Under the pieces are notes generated by a model. It saw only the letters and a list, made by a program, of their open reading frames with translations, was not told the origin of the DNA and made no database searches. A DNA stretch of 64,000 nucleotides from Sphingomonas sp. LY54 (GTDB taxonomy: Bacteria > Pseudomonadota > Alphaproteobacteria > Sphingomonadales > Sphingomonadaceae): the NCBI RefSeq assembly GCF_035594035.1, contig NZ_CP141588.1:2067501-2131500 (forward strand). Direction: 5' to 3'. Shown here one piece after another: positions 50,997 to 61,300 of the stretch; within the stretch, counting starts at the first letter, position 1; each line of letters opens with the position of its first letter. The position numbers and the translations under genes were made by a program.

Positions 50997-52901
50997 ATGA
51001 TCATGGGGATGACATGTGGGGGGATGCGCTCGGCGCGATCATTACAGCGCCGACGTTTGAGGGAACTTGAAAAGCCGCGCGCGGGCAGCGGCCACACTCC
51101 GGGACGGCGGACCATCCTGCGCCTCGGCGCGGCAGCGACCTGCGCCGCCGCCTTGCTGACATCGCCGGTCTACGCCCAGCAGACTCCGCCGCCCGTGCCG
51201 CCTCCACCAACCCGTGAGGAGGTCGAGCGCGCTCCGCCGACCCCGCCGCTGCCGGCGCGCCCGCGGCTCAGCATCGAGGGCGACGTCGAACGCGCCCCGT
51301 GCGCGCTCGATACCGAGGCCAATCGCGGCGTCACTTTCACCGTCAACGCGGTCGAGTTCGCCGACCTGCAGCAGGTCTCGCCCGAAACGCTCCGTCCCGC
51401 TTATGCCGAATATATCGGCACCACCCAGCCGGTCGCTGTGATCTGCGAGATACGCGACCGCGCCGCGACGATCCTGCGCAATCTCGGCTATATCGCGGCG
51501 GTCGAGGTGCCCGAGCAGCGGATCGCCGACGGCACGATCCGCTTCCAGGTGCTGATGGCGAAGCTGGTCGGCATCCGCGTCCGCGGCGATGCCGGTCGCG
51601 CCGAACGCACCATCGCCGCCTATCTCCAGCGACTGACCGAGCAACCGGTCTTCAACCGCTTCGAGGCGGAGCGCTATCTCCTCCTTGCCGGGGACCTGCC
51701 CGGCTACGATGTGCGGCTGGCGCTGCGCTCGGCCAATGCCGGCCGGGGCGAGGTGATCGGCGAAGTCGCGGTGCTGCGCTCGCCCGGCCAGATCGACTTC
51801 AACATCCAGAATTTCGGCTCGACCGATCTCGGCCGGTTCGGCGGCCTGCTGCGCGGCCAGTTTTACGGCCTCACCGGCATGGGCGACCGGACCACGATCG
51901 GCCTGTTCAGCACCGCCGATCTCGACGAGCAGCAGACGATCCAGCTCGGCCACGAATTCCGTGTCGGCGGCGAGGGGCTGACCCTCGGCGGGCAATTCAC
52001 TTACGCCTGGGCGGACCCGGACATCGACGATCCGCGCTTCGACGTGAAGGCGCGCACGCTGCTCGCCACGCTGGAGGCGTCCTACCCGTTCGTCCGCCGC
52101 CAAGCCGAGACGATCCGCGGCGCCGTCGGCTTCGACATCATCAACCAGCGCATCAACCTCAATGGCGATCCGCTCACTCGCGACAAATTGCGGGTCGGCT
52201 ATCTGCGCCTCGATCTCGATGCGATCGATCCGGCCAGCCTCAGTCGAATCGACGGCTTCTCGGCCGCAGAGCCGCGCTGGCGCGCCGCCGGCTCGCTGCA
52301 GTTGCGCCAGGGCTTCGACATATTGGACGCGACCGACGGCTGCGGACCGGCGCAGGTGCGCTGCATCGGACCCGGCGGCACCGACATCAGCCGCCGCGAG
52401 GGCGACGGCACCGGCACCGTCCTGCGTTTCGCCGGCATCGGCGAGGTGCGGCCTGTCCCGAACATCGTCTTCGCGCTCGGCATGCGCGCGCAGCAGTCGC
52501 ACAGCAAATTGCTGAGCTTCGAGGAATTCTCGGCCGGCAATTATACGGTCGGGCGCGGCTACGATCCGGGCACCTTGCTGGGCGACCGCGGCATCGGCTT
52601 CCAGGCCGAGGTCAGGGTCGGCAGCCTGATGCCGCCCTCGCTGGACGGCTATGCGATCCAGGGTTTCGTCTTCCTCGATCATGCCAAGGTCTGGAACGAG
52701 GACCGCCAGAACGCCCTCGACATCCAGCAGGATCTGACCTCGATCGGCGGCGGCGTGCGCGCCGTCTATGGCGACCGGGCCCAGCTTGAGGTCGCGCTCG
52801 CGGTCCCGCTCGAGCGCGCCGGCACGCTCGCCACCGAGAAGCCCGATCCGCGTCTGCTCGTATCCCTCACGACCCGGCTCTGGCCATGGAGCTTGCGATG
52901 A
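50997..52901 (+). CDS. two-partner secretion transporter, ShlB/FhaC/HecB family (TpsB)
   Basis: A 634-residue outer-membrane protein. A long N-terminus with a hydrophobic signal (LGAAATCAAALLTSPVYAQQ) is followed by a Pro-rich linker, a POTRA-type region (about 125-270, with VTFTVNAVEFADLQQVSPET and IAAVEVPEQRIADGTIRFQV), and a beta-barrel with the loop-6-type motif VGRGYDPGTLLGDRGIGF. It should recognise the TPS domain of the partner encoded next and pass it through the barrel. Several ATGs (50997, 51003, 51009, 51024) compete and none has a clear binding site, so the start is uncertain. The stop overlaps the tpsA start by 4 bases (ATGA). Confidence 0.9.
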   Translation: MIMGMTCGGMRSARSLQRRRLRELEKPRAGSGHTPGRRTILRLGAAATCAAALLTSPVYAQQTPPPVPPPPTREEVERAPPTPPLPARPRLSIEGDVERAPCALDTEANRGVTFTVNAVEFADLQQVSPETLRPAYAEYIGTTQPVAVICEIRDRAATILRNLGYIAAVEVPEQRIADGTIRFQVLMAKLVGIRVRGDAGRAERTIAAYLQRLTEQPVFNRFEAERYLLLAGDLPGYDVRLALRSANAGRGEVIGEVAVLRSPGQIDFNIQNFGSTDLGRFGGLLRGQFYGLTGMGDRTTIGLFSTADLDEQQTIQLGHEFRVGGEGLTLGGQFTYAWADPDIDDPRFDVKARTLLATLEASYPFVRRQAETIRGAVGFDIINQRINLNGDPLTRDKLRVGYLRLDLDAIDPASLSRIDGFSAAEPRWRAAGSLQLRQGFDILDATDGCGPAQVRCIGPGGTDISRREGDGTGTVLRFAGIGEVRPVPNIVFALGMRAQQSHSKLLSFEEFSAGNYTVGRGYDPGTLLGDRGIGFQAEVRVGSLMPPSLDGYAIQGFVFLDHAKVWNEDRQNALDIQQDLTSIGGGVRAVYGDRAQLEVALAVPLERAGTLATEKPDPRLLVSLTTRLWPWSLR

Positions 52902-55900
52902 AAGCCCAGCGCACGTCCGCCTCTCCCGTCCGCCTTGGCGCCGCGCGCCGGAGACTGCTGCTCTCCTGCGCGGTGGCCGGCGTGATCGCCTCCGCCTTCC
53001 CGGCCGAACGGGCGCTCGCCCAGGCGTTTCAGGGTTCGCCGGCGGTCGCGGCCGGGAGCGCCACGCGCAACCTTACGGGCCCCACGACCGAAACGATCAC
53101 GGTGGCGAGCCCCAGCGCGATCCTCAACTGGACGCCCAGCGACAATCAGGGCAGCGGCCCGATCGATTTCCTGCCGGCCGGCCATGTCGCGACCTTCACC
53201 AACGGTCCCAGCAACGCGAATTTCGCAGTGCTCAACCGGATCATCGCGGCCGACCCGAACCGCACCGTCGTTTTCAACGGCCAGGTCGTCTCCCAGCTGC
53301 AGTCGGGCGCGGGCGCCGTCACTGGCGGATCGGTCGCCTTCTACAGCCCCGGCGGAATCCTGGTCAGCTCGTCCGCCGTGTTCGACGTGGGCAGCCTGCT
53401 GCTGACGACGCTCGATCCGATCAACTACGGGGTCGGGCCGAATGCCGCGCTTCAGCTTCGCGGTGCCGCCAACAGCACGTCTTCGGTCGCGGTCGCGGCG
53501 GGTGCCCAGATCAGGGCGCTGGCGGCCGGCAGCTACGTGGCAATGGCCGCGCCCCGCATCGACATGCAGGGGGCGGTCCGCGCCGATGGCTCGATCGCTT
53601 ATATAGCGGCAGAATCGGTCGATCTCACGATCGACAGCGGCCTGTTCGACATCACCGTCAACACCGGCACGACCGTGTCGACGCCGGTGACGCACGGCGG
53701 CTCGTCCGGCGGGCCCGCCAGCACCGGCGCCGGCGATGCGCAGCGCGTCTTCATGGTCGCGGTGCCCAAGAACCAGGCGATCACGATGGTCCTGCAGGGC
53801 TCGGTCGGCTTCGACGCCGCGACCAGCGCGACCGTCGAGAATGGCGCGATCGTCCTTTCGGCCGGCCACAACATCATCAACGGCACGATCGCCCAGAATC
53901 CGAACAACTCGCTGGCCGCCAACGTGCACGTCAACGGCGGCAACTTCACGTCGGACGTGACCGGCCGCGCCACCACCGACTTCTTCGTCGCCGGCCTGTC
54001 GGCGACGGCCGACTTCACAGGGGATCTCGATATCCAGGGCGGCGCACGCGCGCATGTTGGCTCGCGCGTCGGCGGCGAGACGCTGACCATCGCCGGCGAT
54101 CTCTCGATTTCGGCGGAGCAGGATCGGACCACGCTCGGCGTGCCGACCGCCGCGACCGGCGGCGAGGCCCTGCTCTATACGAACAATGGCGGCAGCGTGA
54201 CGGTCGGCGGGTCGGTCACGATCAACGCCGATGGGCGGGCTTCCGGCGGCGGCACGAGCAGCAACGGCGGGGCCGGGCAGGGCGGCGTCGCGCGGATCAG
54301 CGCGGGCTCGGGTACGATCGACATCGCCGGCTCGGCAACGGTCAGCGCCTCCGGCTTCGGCGGCAATGGCGGGACCTCCAATCAGGGCGGCGCGGGCACC
54401 GGCGGCACGGCCGACATCCTCGCGAGCACCGGCGGCACGATCGCGATCGACGGTTTCGCCTCGGTCGCCGCCAACGGCCGCGGCGGGGTGGGCGGCGCCT
54501 CGGGCCGCGGCGGCGCCGGCACCGGTGGCCACGCCAATCTCGTCAACAGTGGCGGCGCGGGCTTCACGATCGGCGGCGTTCCCTTCGTCGATGCGCTGGG
54601 GATCGGCGGCGGCGGCGGCGCGGGCGGCGACGGCACCGGCGGCTTGGGCGTGGTCCAGGCGCAAAATGGCACCATGACCCTCGTCGGGGCGCTCGATCTC
54701 GACTCTCGCGGTCTTGGCGGGCTCGCGACGCAGGCGGGACAAGCGGGCGGCGCCGGACTCGGCGGCAACGGCAATGTTTCCGCCGGGCCGGGCGGAACCC
54801 TGGCCATGACGGATGGAGGCATCGTCGATGCCCGCGGTCAGGGCGGCAGCGGACCGATTGGCGGCGCCGGGACCGGCGGCGCCGCGATCCTCAACGCCAA
54901 TGGCGGCGATGTCACGGCCGGCGATTCGGTCCTGCTGCTGGCCGACGGCAGCGGCGCGTCGGGCTCCGCGGGCGCTGGCGGCATTGGCCGTGGCGGCCGC
55001 GCTCTGGCGCTGGCGATCGGAGGCGACCTGACGCTCGCTTCGAATATCTTCGTCGGCGCCGGCGGCACCGGCGGGGGCTCCACCGGAACGGTCGGCGGCG
55101 CCGGCCGCGGCGGCCTCGCCGAGCTGGTCGTGCGGAACGGCGGTACGATGGACTTCACGACGGCTTCGCTGCAGGTCAATGGTATCGGCGGCGCCGGCGC
55201 GACCGGTGGCGTGGGCGAAGGCGGCTTCAATACGCAGCCCGAAACGGCCGCGCCTGACGGCGGCATATTCGTGTCTGTCGCGAATGGGACGATCACGGGC
55301 GATTCGATTCAGCAAACATCCTTCGGCTTCGGCGGCAACGGGCTGAGCGGGGTGGGCGGCAATGGCGCAGGCGGCAATGTGCACGTCGCCGCGCTCAACA
55401 GCACCGGCCCCAGCCGCGTCGAAGTGCCCAGTCTCTCGCTTCTCGCAGGCGGATTCGGTGGCAGCGGTGCTGCCGGTGCCGCGGGCGCGGGCGGCGCACG
55501 CGGCGGTGACGGCCGGGGCGGTTCGGCCAGCGTGCTGGCACAGACGCTCAACGGCACGGTGGTCAACACCAGCGCAACGCTCGACATGTCGGGTCATGGC
55601 GGACAGGGCGGCGCAGGGGGCAACGGCGGGTCCGGCGCCGGTGGTACCGGCGGCGCGGGCGGCGACGGATTTGGCGGCGGCGGCACGGTCGGAACGGCAA
55701 GCGGCGACGGCTCCGGCACGCCGGCCGGCGCGGGCAATAACGGTTCGATCTCCGTCCTTGCACACGGCATTGGCGGCAGCGGCGGGACGGGCGGCACTGG
55801 CGCGACCGGCGGCGTCGGCGGAGCCGGCACCGGCGGCGGGGCGCTGTTGCTGGCCCGTGGCGGTACGCTCGATGTCGGCGCCGCGTCGCTCAACGCCGAC

Positions 55901-58381
55901 GGCTTCGGCGGCATCGGCGGGCAAGGCGGCGCGACCGGGGTGAGCGCGGGCCGGGGCGGGCTCGGCGCGGGTGGCGAAGCGGCAACCGTAATGACTGTCC
56001 GTTTCATGACCAGCGATCCGGCGACGGCGACGGTCGATGCGCTGGATCTGTCGGCCAGCGGACACGGGGCCGGCAGCGGCACCCTCCTCGGGGAATCGCA
56101 CTACGGCACGACGTTGGTCGAGGTCATCGGTAGCACGGCGACCTTCGGCCTGGTGACCGCGGAGGCGCTCGGCAACACGGCGCGCAACGACGGCCAGACC
56201 TTCGCCGAGCCGTCTTACTTCCGAGCCAATGGCGGGACCCTGGGAGTGACTGGCGGGTTATTCGTCAACTCCTCGGGCGGCGCCTTGTTCGAAGCGATCG
56301 GCTCCGGCCTGTTCGACCTGGACGGCGATCTCGTCGTGGCCACGAGCGGCGGCCCGGGATCGATCGATTTCCGCGCCGTCGGCCAGGGCCGGTTCGACGT
56401 CGCGGGCATTCTGTCCGCGACCACGTCGGGCGACGATACCGATATCACGGTGCATCACGCCACCGACGCCACCAATCCGGCACAGCCTGTCGGCCTCGTC
56501 ACCATCAACGCCGGCAACGTCCTGTTCTCGGGCCACGACATCGACACCGAGGGCAGCCTCATCCGTGCCGTCCAGACGGTCGACTTCACGACGTTCGACG
56601 ATATCAACGCCGGCGACATCCAGGCGGGCACATCGATCGCCATGCGACTGGCCCCGGCCGCCGATCTCTCGGTCGACAATGATCCGGTCACGACGATCGT
56701 CGGCGTCGTCGAGGCGCCGCTGATCGACATCGAAGCGGCGAACCTCGATATCGAGGAGACCGGCGCGCTCGGCGGCGACGCCACCAATCGCATCAACCTG
56801 ACCGTCCGGAGCAACGGCCAGGCGGCGATCATCGGCGGACCGGAGCCCACGCAGCCGGTGGAGGGCGGACCCTTCCACCTGTCGCAGGAGGAAGCGGAGC
56901 GGATCGAGACCAACACGATCGTCCTCACCGCACCGGCGGTCAGCACCGACCCGAACCGCGGCCCGGATGTCGTCATCCGCGATCTCACCTTTGCCGGCAC
57001 GCAGCTCGATGGCGCGTCGGAGGTCACGGTCACTTCGCCCGGGCGGCTCCGGGTGGAGGGCGCCGTGCTCTATGGCGGCGCGGCGGCGACCGACCAGCTC
57101 AATCTGATCGGTGGCGAGCGGGTCGAGGTCGTCACCCCGACCGGGAGCATCAGGATCGTCGACAGCCAGGGCGCGCTCAGCGGCTCGCTGCTGATGCGGT
57201 CGATCAATCTATGGGTGACCGATGCCGCGCTCGCGGCGCAGCTTGCGGCCGATCCCGCCTTCGCCGGCCGGACCCAGGCCCTGCGGACCAATAACGGCCC
57301 GGTGAACGAGGCCGGCTTCGTCCAGGCCGGGGCCATTTCCCTGCTCTCGGGCGGGACGCTCTACGTGCAGAATACCGGCACCGCGACCCAGTTCGCCGGC
57401 CTCACCGCGGGTGGCGGCGGCCTGCTGATCGGCAGCTTCTCGCCGATCGCGGGTAGCGGCGGCAGCTTCTCCTTCACCGGCCAGCTGGTCACTGCCGACG
57501 ACGTGCTGTTCTTCGATTTCACGATCGACTCGTCACGTGTGATCACGTTGCGCAGCTTCTCTTATGCGGGTGGGACGAACGGTAATGGCGACGTCATCCC
57601 GGCTGGCGGGTTCGATCCGATCCTCGCTCTGTTCGACGCGATGGGCGCGCTGATCGGCGACAATGACGATGGCGGCGCGGCCGTTCCGGCCGATCCGGTG
57701 ACGGGCAACCGCTACGACGTTTTCTTCCAGCAGACGCTGCAGCCCGGCAGCTACCGGGTCGCCGTCACCGCCTTCAGCAATTTCGCCAACGGCCCCAACC
57801 TGTCCGACGGCTTCGACGGCGGCGGCAGCTTCGGCGGACGGTCGCAGCAATTCGCTTTCGACGTGCAGGGTGCCACATCGGCCAGCGGACCGGGCGCCGA
57901 AGCGCCGCCGATCGACGTGGTCGCCTTCGGCCGCATCCGCAACGCCGACGGCAGCTTCGCCACCGGCGAGCAGGCCTTCAACGGGCTCGATAGGGCCGGC
58001 GTCACCTTCACGTCGACGTCGGAATTCAACACAATCAACATCAATACGGGGCCGGTCGTGCCGCCCCCGCCACCCCCGCCGCCGCCAGATCCGCCGCCAC
58101 CTCCGCCGCCGCCCCCGCCGCCTCCGCCGGCACCGCCGCCGGTCTCGGGATCGGAAGTGGTGCTCGGGCCGATCGAGGCTGAGCCGACCGGCGCCGCGGG
58201 CGAGGAAACCGGCGAGGGTGATTCCGGGCCGGGCGGCTTCGGCTCGGGCTTCGTCGGGCTGATCGATACGCAGGCGCTCGCCGGCGAGGCTTTGATCGAG
58301 GAGCCGGTCGCGAGCGGCGGCGACAGCACGTTGTGGACCGATTGCGAGGACGAGGATCCGGACGGGGACGACCAATGCTGA
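52898..58381 (+). CDS. large two-partner secretion exoprotein (TpsA), glycine-rich
   Basis: An 1827-residue secreted protein. Parts: a long signal (to about 42, ALAQA), a TPS/filamentous-haemagglutinin N-terminal domain (about 45-300, with GSVAFYSPGGILVSSSAVFD and VGSLLLTT), a very glycine-rich repetitive region (about 445-1030), a further beta-helix-like region, a PPC/DVUA0089-like domain (about 1545-1665, with GGFDPILALFDAMGALIGDN), a run of prolines (about 1722-1748), and a C-terminal tail with Cys at -12 and as the last residue. The ATG at 52898 overlaps the tpsB stop. The stop overlaps the CHAT gene start by 7 bases. Confidence 0.92.
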   Translation: MKAQRTSASPVRLGAARRRLLLSCAVAGVIASAFPAERALAQAFQGSPAVAAGSATRNLTGPTTETITVASPSAILNWTPSDNQGSGPIDFLPAGHVATFTNGPSNANFAVLNRIIAADPNRTVVFNGQVVSQLQSGAGAVTGGSVAFYSPGGILVSSSAVFDVGSLLLTTLDPINYGVGPNAALQLRGAANSTSSVAVAAGAQIRALAAGSYVAMAAPRIDMQGAVRADGSIAYIAAESVDLTIDSGLFDITVNTGTTVSTPVTHGGSSGGPASTGAGDAQRVFMVAVPKNQAITMVLQGSVGFDAATSATVENGAIVLSAGHNIINGTIAQNPNNSLAANVHVNGGNFTSDVTGRATTDFFVAGLSATADFTGDLDIQGGARAHVGSRVGGETLTIAGDLSISAEQDRTTLGVPTAATGGEALLYTNNGGSVTVGGSVTINADGRASGGGTSSNGGAGQGGVARISAGSGTIDIAGSATVSASGFGGNGGTSNQGGAGTGGTADILASTGGTIAIDGFASVAANGRGGVGGASGRGGAGTGGHANLVNSGGAGFTIGGVPFVDALGIGGGGGAGGDGTGGLGVVQAQNGTMTLVGALDLDSRGLGGLATQAGQAGGAGLGGNGNVSAGPGGTLAMTDGGIVDARGQGGSGPIGGAGTGGAAILNANGGDVTAGDSVLLLADGSGASGSAGAGGIGRGGRALALAIGGDLTLASNIFVGAGGTGGGSTGTVGGAGRGGLAELVVRNGGTMDFTTASLQVNGIGGAGATGGVGEGGFNTQPETAAPDGGIFVSVANGTITGDSIQQTSFGFGGNGLSGVGGNGAGGNVHVAALNSTGPSRVEVPSLSLLAGGFGGSGAAGAAGAGGARGGDGRGGSASVLAQTLNGTVVNTSATLDMSGHGGQGGAGGNGGSGAGGTGGAGGDGFGGGGTVGTASGDGSGTPAGAGNNGSISVLAHGIGGSGGTGGTGATGGVGGAGTGGGALLLARGGTLDVGAASLNADGFGGIGGQGGATGVSAGRGGLGAGGEAATVMTVRFMTSDPATATVDALDLSASGHGAGSGTLLGESHYGTTLVEVIGSTATFGLVTAEALGNTARNDGQTFAEPSYFRANGGTLGVTGGLFVNSSGGALFEAIGSGLFDLDGDLVVATSGGPGSIDFRAVGQGRFDVAGILSATTSGDDTDITVHHATDATNPAQPVGLVTINAGNVLFSGHDIDTEGSLIRAVQTVDFTTFDDINAGDIQAGTSIAMRLAPAADLSVDNDPVTTIVGVVEAPLIDIEAANLDIEETGALGGDATNRINLTVRSNGQAAIIGGPEPTQPVEGGPFHLSQEEAERIETNTIVLTAPAVSTDPNRGPDVVIRDLTFAGTQLDGASEVTVTSPGRLRVEGAVLYGGAAATDQLNLIGGERVEVVTPTGSIRIVDSQGALSGSLLMRSINLWVTDAALAAQLAADPAFAGRTQALRTNNGPVNEAGFVQAGAISLLSGGTLYVQNTGTATQFAGLTAGGGGLLIGSFSPIAGSGGSFSFTGQLVTADDVLFFDFTIDSSRVITLRSFSYAGGTNGNGDVIPAGGFDPILALFDAMGALIGDNDDGGAAVPADPVTGNRYDVFFQQTLQPGSYRVAVTAFSNFANGPNLSDGFDGGGSFGGRSQQFAFDVQGATSASGPGAEAPPIDVVAFGRIRNADGSFATGEQAFNGLDRAGVTFTSTSEFNTININTGPVVPPPPPPPPPDPPPPPPPPPPPPPAPPPVSGSEVVLGPIEAEPTGAAGEETGEGDSGPGGFGSGFVGLIDTQALAGEALIEEPVASGGDSTLWTDCEDEDPDGDDQC
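54230..55990. repeat. glycine-rich low-complexity coding repeat in tpsA
   Basis: About 1.76 kb of imperfect repeats of GGCGGC-type codons, encoding blocks such as GGNGG, GGAGTGG and GAGGTGGAGG spaced by hydrophobic strand-like segments. High GC here creates long open frames on the opposite strand that are not genes. Confidence 0.8.
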
Positions 58382-61300
58382 ACTGGAGCAGAGCCCTCAT
58401 CGCCGCGGCCCTGGTCGCCGCTCCCGCCGCAGCCCCGGCGCAGTCGCTCGGGCTGCAGGACAGCTTCCGCCTGGGCTCGGGCGCGGGCATCCTCTGCTCC
58501 GCCCAGGTCGCGAGCAACGACAAGGCGCTCAGCGACATGTTCGATCAGGCCTATGCCATCGTGTGTAGAGACGCCGCGGTACCGGTCGGCCGACTGTACG
58601 TGCTGCGCGATCGCGGCGGTGATCCGGGCGCCCGCCTGGCGACGCTGCGCGCGGACGTGGCCGAATGCGCGGCGCCCAGCCAGCAGCAAGTGGAGGAACT
58701 CGCCTCGGTCGCCGCTTCCGAATGCAAGATGAAGGATTTGGACGTCGGCTACCGCGTCTATGCCTGGCGCGGCAAGAACGGCCTCTACGTCGCCGAAGGT
58801 CTTGCCGGCTATGACAGCGCCCTTCGCCTCGGCCTGCGTTCGATCGTCGCGGACCGCCTCGTCCCGGGCGAAATCTCGATCGCCACCACCCAGGCCGGCA
58901 ACGCCGCCTCGTTCGCCCGCGTGCAGGCTGGCACGCTCGACCCGCGCCGGGCTCTGACGGAAGCCTATCGCCGCAACAATGCCGGCGCCTATGCCGAAGC
59001 GGCGGAATTCTTCGGCACCCTGCTCGCCAGCGGCGATGCGGCGAGCCAGGGCGAAGCCGCGCTGAACGAAGCGCTGCAGCAGTCGAACCTCGGCAATTTC
59101 GCCGGTGCCGAATCGTCGTTCACGCGGGCACGCGGCATGATCGGTACCGATCCGGTCTTGATGCGGATGATGCGCAACTATCGCGCCATGCACCTGATGA
59201 ATCAGGGACGGTCGCGCCAGGCCCTGGCCGAGCTCGACCGCAGCCTGGACGTCCAGGAAAGCGGTACGACGACCGCCAACCTTTCCAGCCTCGAAATCGA
59301 TGCTGCCACCGCGGCACGGCTCAATTCGGAGACCTCCGTCTCGCGCCAGCTAAGCCTCGCCGGCGGCGGCCTCCTGCCCGAGGACAAGGTGCAGATCCTC
59401 GATGGGCAGGCGCAACACTTGCGCGGCACGATTCTGCGTTTGCAGGACAAGCCCGTCGAGGCCTCGGCCGGGCTCAATGCCGCGCTGGCGCAGCTCGGTG
59501 CGGTCCGCGGCGGCCGCGTCAGCTCGACGGTATGGATGCGGGCGCAATTGCTCGGCGAACTCGCCTCGCTCGCCGAGGAGCAGGGCAACGCGGCCGAGGC
59601 CGAGCGCCAGCACCAGGCCGCGGTGAGCTTGCTCACCGCCAATTACCCGAATAGCGCCGCCTTGCTGAACAGCCAGTCGCGGTTGGCCGCTTTCTACAGC
59701 CGCACCGGCCAGACCGCTCCTGCGCTCGCCCTCTATCGGCAGATCGTCGATGCCAACGCGGCCAGCGGCAACAGCTCGCCGGTCTTGCAGCGGACGCTGG
59801 CGCCCTATTTCGCCCTGCTCTCGCAACAGGCGTCGGACCCCGCGGCGGTGGCGGATATGTTCAAGGCGAGCCAGGTGCTGGTCCGTCCCGGCGTCGCCCA
59901 GACCCAGGCGATCCTCGCCCGCGAGCTTTCCGGCGGTAGCGACGATGCGGCCCGCCTGTTCCGACAGTCTGTTACGCTGACCCGTGATATCGAACGCAAC
60001 CGCGTCGAGACGGCGCGCCTTTCTGCGTTGGCTGCGCCGACCGCGGCGGACAGCGCCCGGCTGGCCGAGCTCCAGGTGCGACTAGGCGAGATGGAGCGCG
60101 ACCAGGTGGCGACCCAGGCAAAGCTCGCAGAATATCCGCGCTACCGCGTGCTTTCGGGCGGGGCGATGGGGCTGGACGAGCTGCAGCAGGTGCTGCGCGA
60201 GGGCGAAGCCTATTACAAGATGACGATGGTCGGCGACGACGGCTACGCCATCTTCGTCACGCCGCAATCGGCCCGCGCCTACAAGCTCGGCATCAACCGG
60301 ACCGGGTTGGACGAACAGGTCGATGCCCTGCGCAACACCATCTCGACGGTCGAGAACGGCCAGCTCGTTACCTATCCGTTCGATGCGCAGTTGGCGCACC
60401 GTCTGTATGGCGAACTGTTCCAACCGATCGACGGCGAACTCGCCGCGGTCCGCCATCTCATCTTCGAGCCCGACGGCGCGATGCTGCGGCTGCCGCCCAA
60501 CCTGCTCGTCACCGAGCAAGCAGGCGTCGACGCCTATCTCGCAAAGGCCAAGCGGCCCGATGACGACGGCTTCGATTTCACCAGCGTGCGCTGGCTCGGG
60601 CGCGATCGCGACGTCAGCACCGCCGTGTCGGCGCGCTCGTTCCGCGACGTCCGCCAGGTTGAGCGCTCGGACGCGGCCAACGACTATATCGGTTTCGGCG
60701 AGAATGCGCCGCCGTCCGGGACGGTCCAGACCGCCAGCGCCGTCCGCGGGCTGATGGGCGAGGCCGACAGCTGCAACTGGTCGATTGCCGAATGGACGCG
60801 GCCGATTTCCTCCGAGGAGCTGCGGACGGCGAGCTCCTCGATCGGCCGCAAGAGCGAGATCGTGACCGGCGAGGCCTTTACCGATACGGCGATCAAGCAG
60901 CGGTCCGACCTCTCGCAATATCGGATCATGCATTTCGCGACCCACGGCCTCGTCACCGCCCCGCGCCCCGAATGCCCGGCGCGGCCGGCGTTGATGACGA
61001 GCTTCGGCCAGGGCGATTCGGACGGGCTTCTGACCTTCGCCGAGATTTACGACCTCAAGATCGACGCCGATCTCGTCATTCTCTCGGCCTGCGATACCGC
61101 GGGCAAGGCGACGGTCGCGGCGACCCGCGAGGCCGGCGTCACCAGCGGCGGCGACCAGGCGCTTGATGGTCTCGTCCGCGCCTTCGTCGGCGCCGGCGGG
61201 CGATCGGTGATCGCGAGCCATTGGCCGGTTCCGGACGATTATGACGCGACCAAGCGGCTGATTTCAGGCCTGTTCACTGCCGCGCCAGGCACTTCGACCG

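Noticed and set aside
51042..52682. A 546-codon minus-strand open frame opposite tpsB
   Set aside because: Antisense shadow of a clear FhaC-type transporter, with composition typical of reversed high-GC coding sequence.
52766..56101. An 1111-codon open frame on the minus strand opposite tpsB/tpsA
   Set aside because: It is rich in Ala, Arg and Gly and runs antisense to clear TPS coding sequence with Gly-rich repeats. High GC at third positions removes stops on the other strand. No domain or ribosome binding site.
60082..61221. A 379-codon minus-strand open frame opposite the CHAT gene
   Set aside because: No domain, and it covers the conserved CHAT catalytic region, which explains the open frame.
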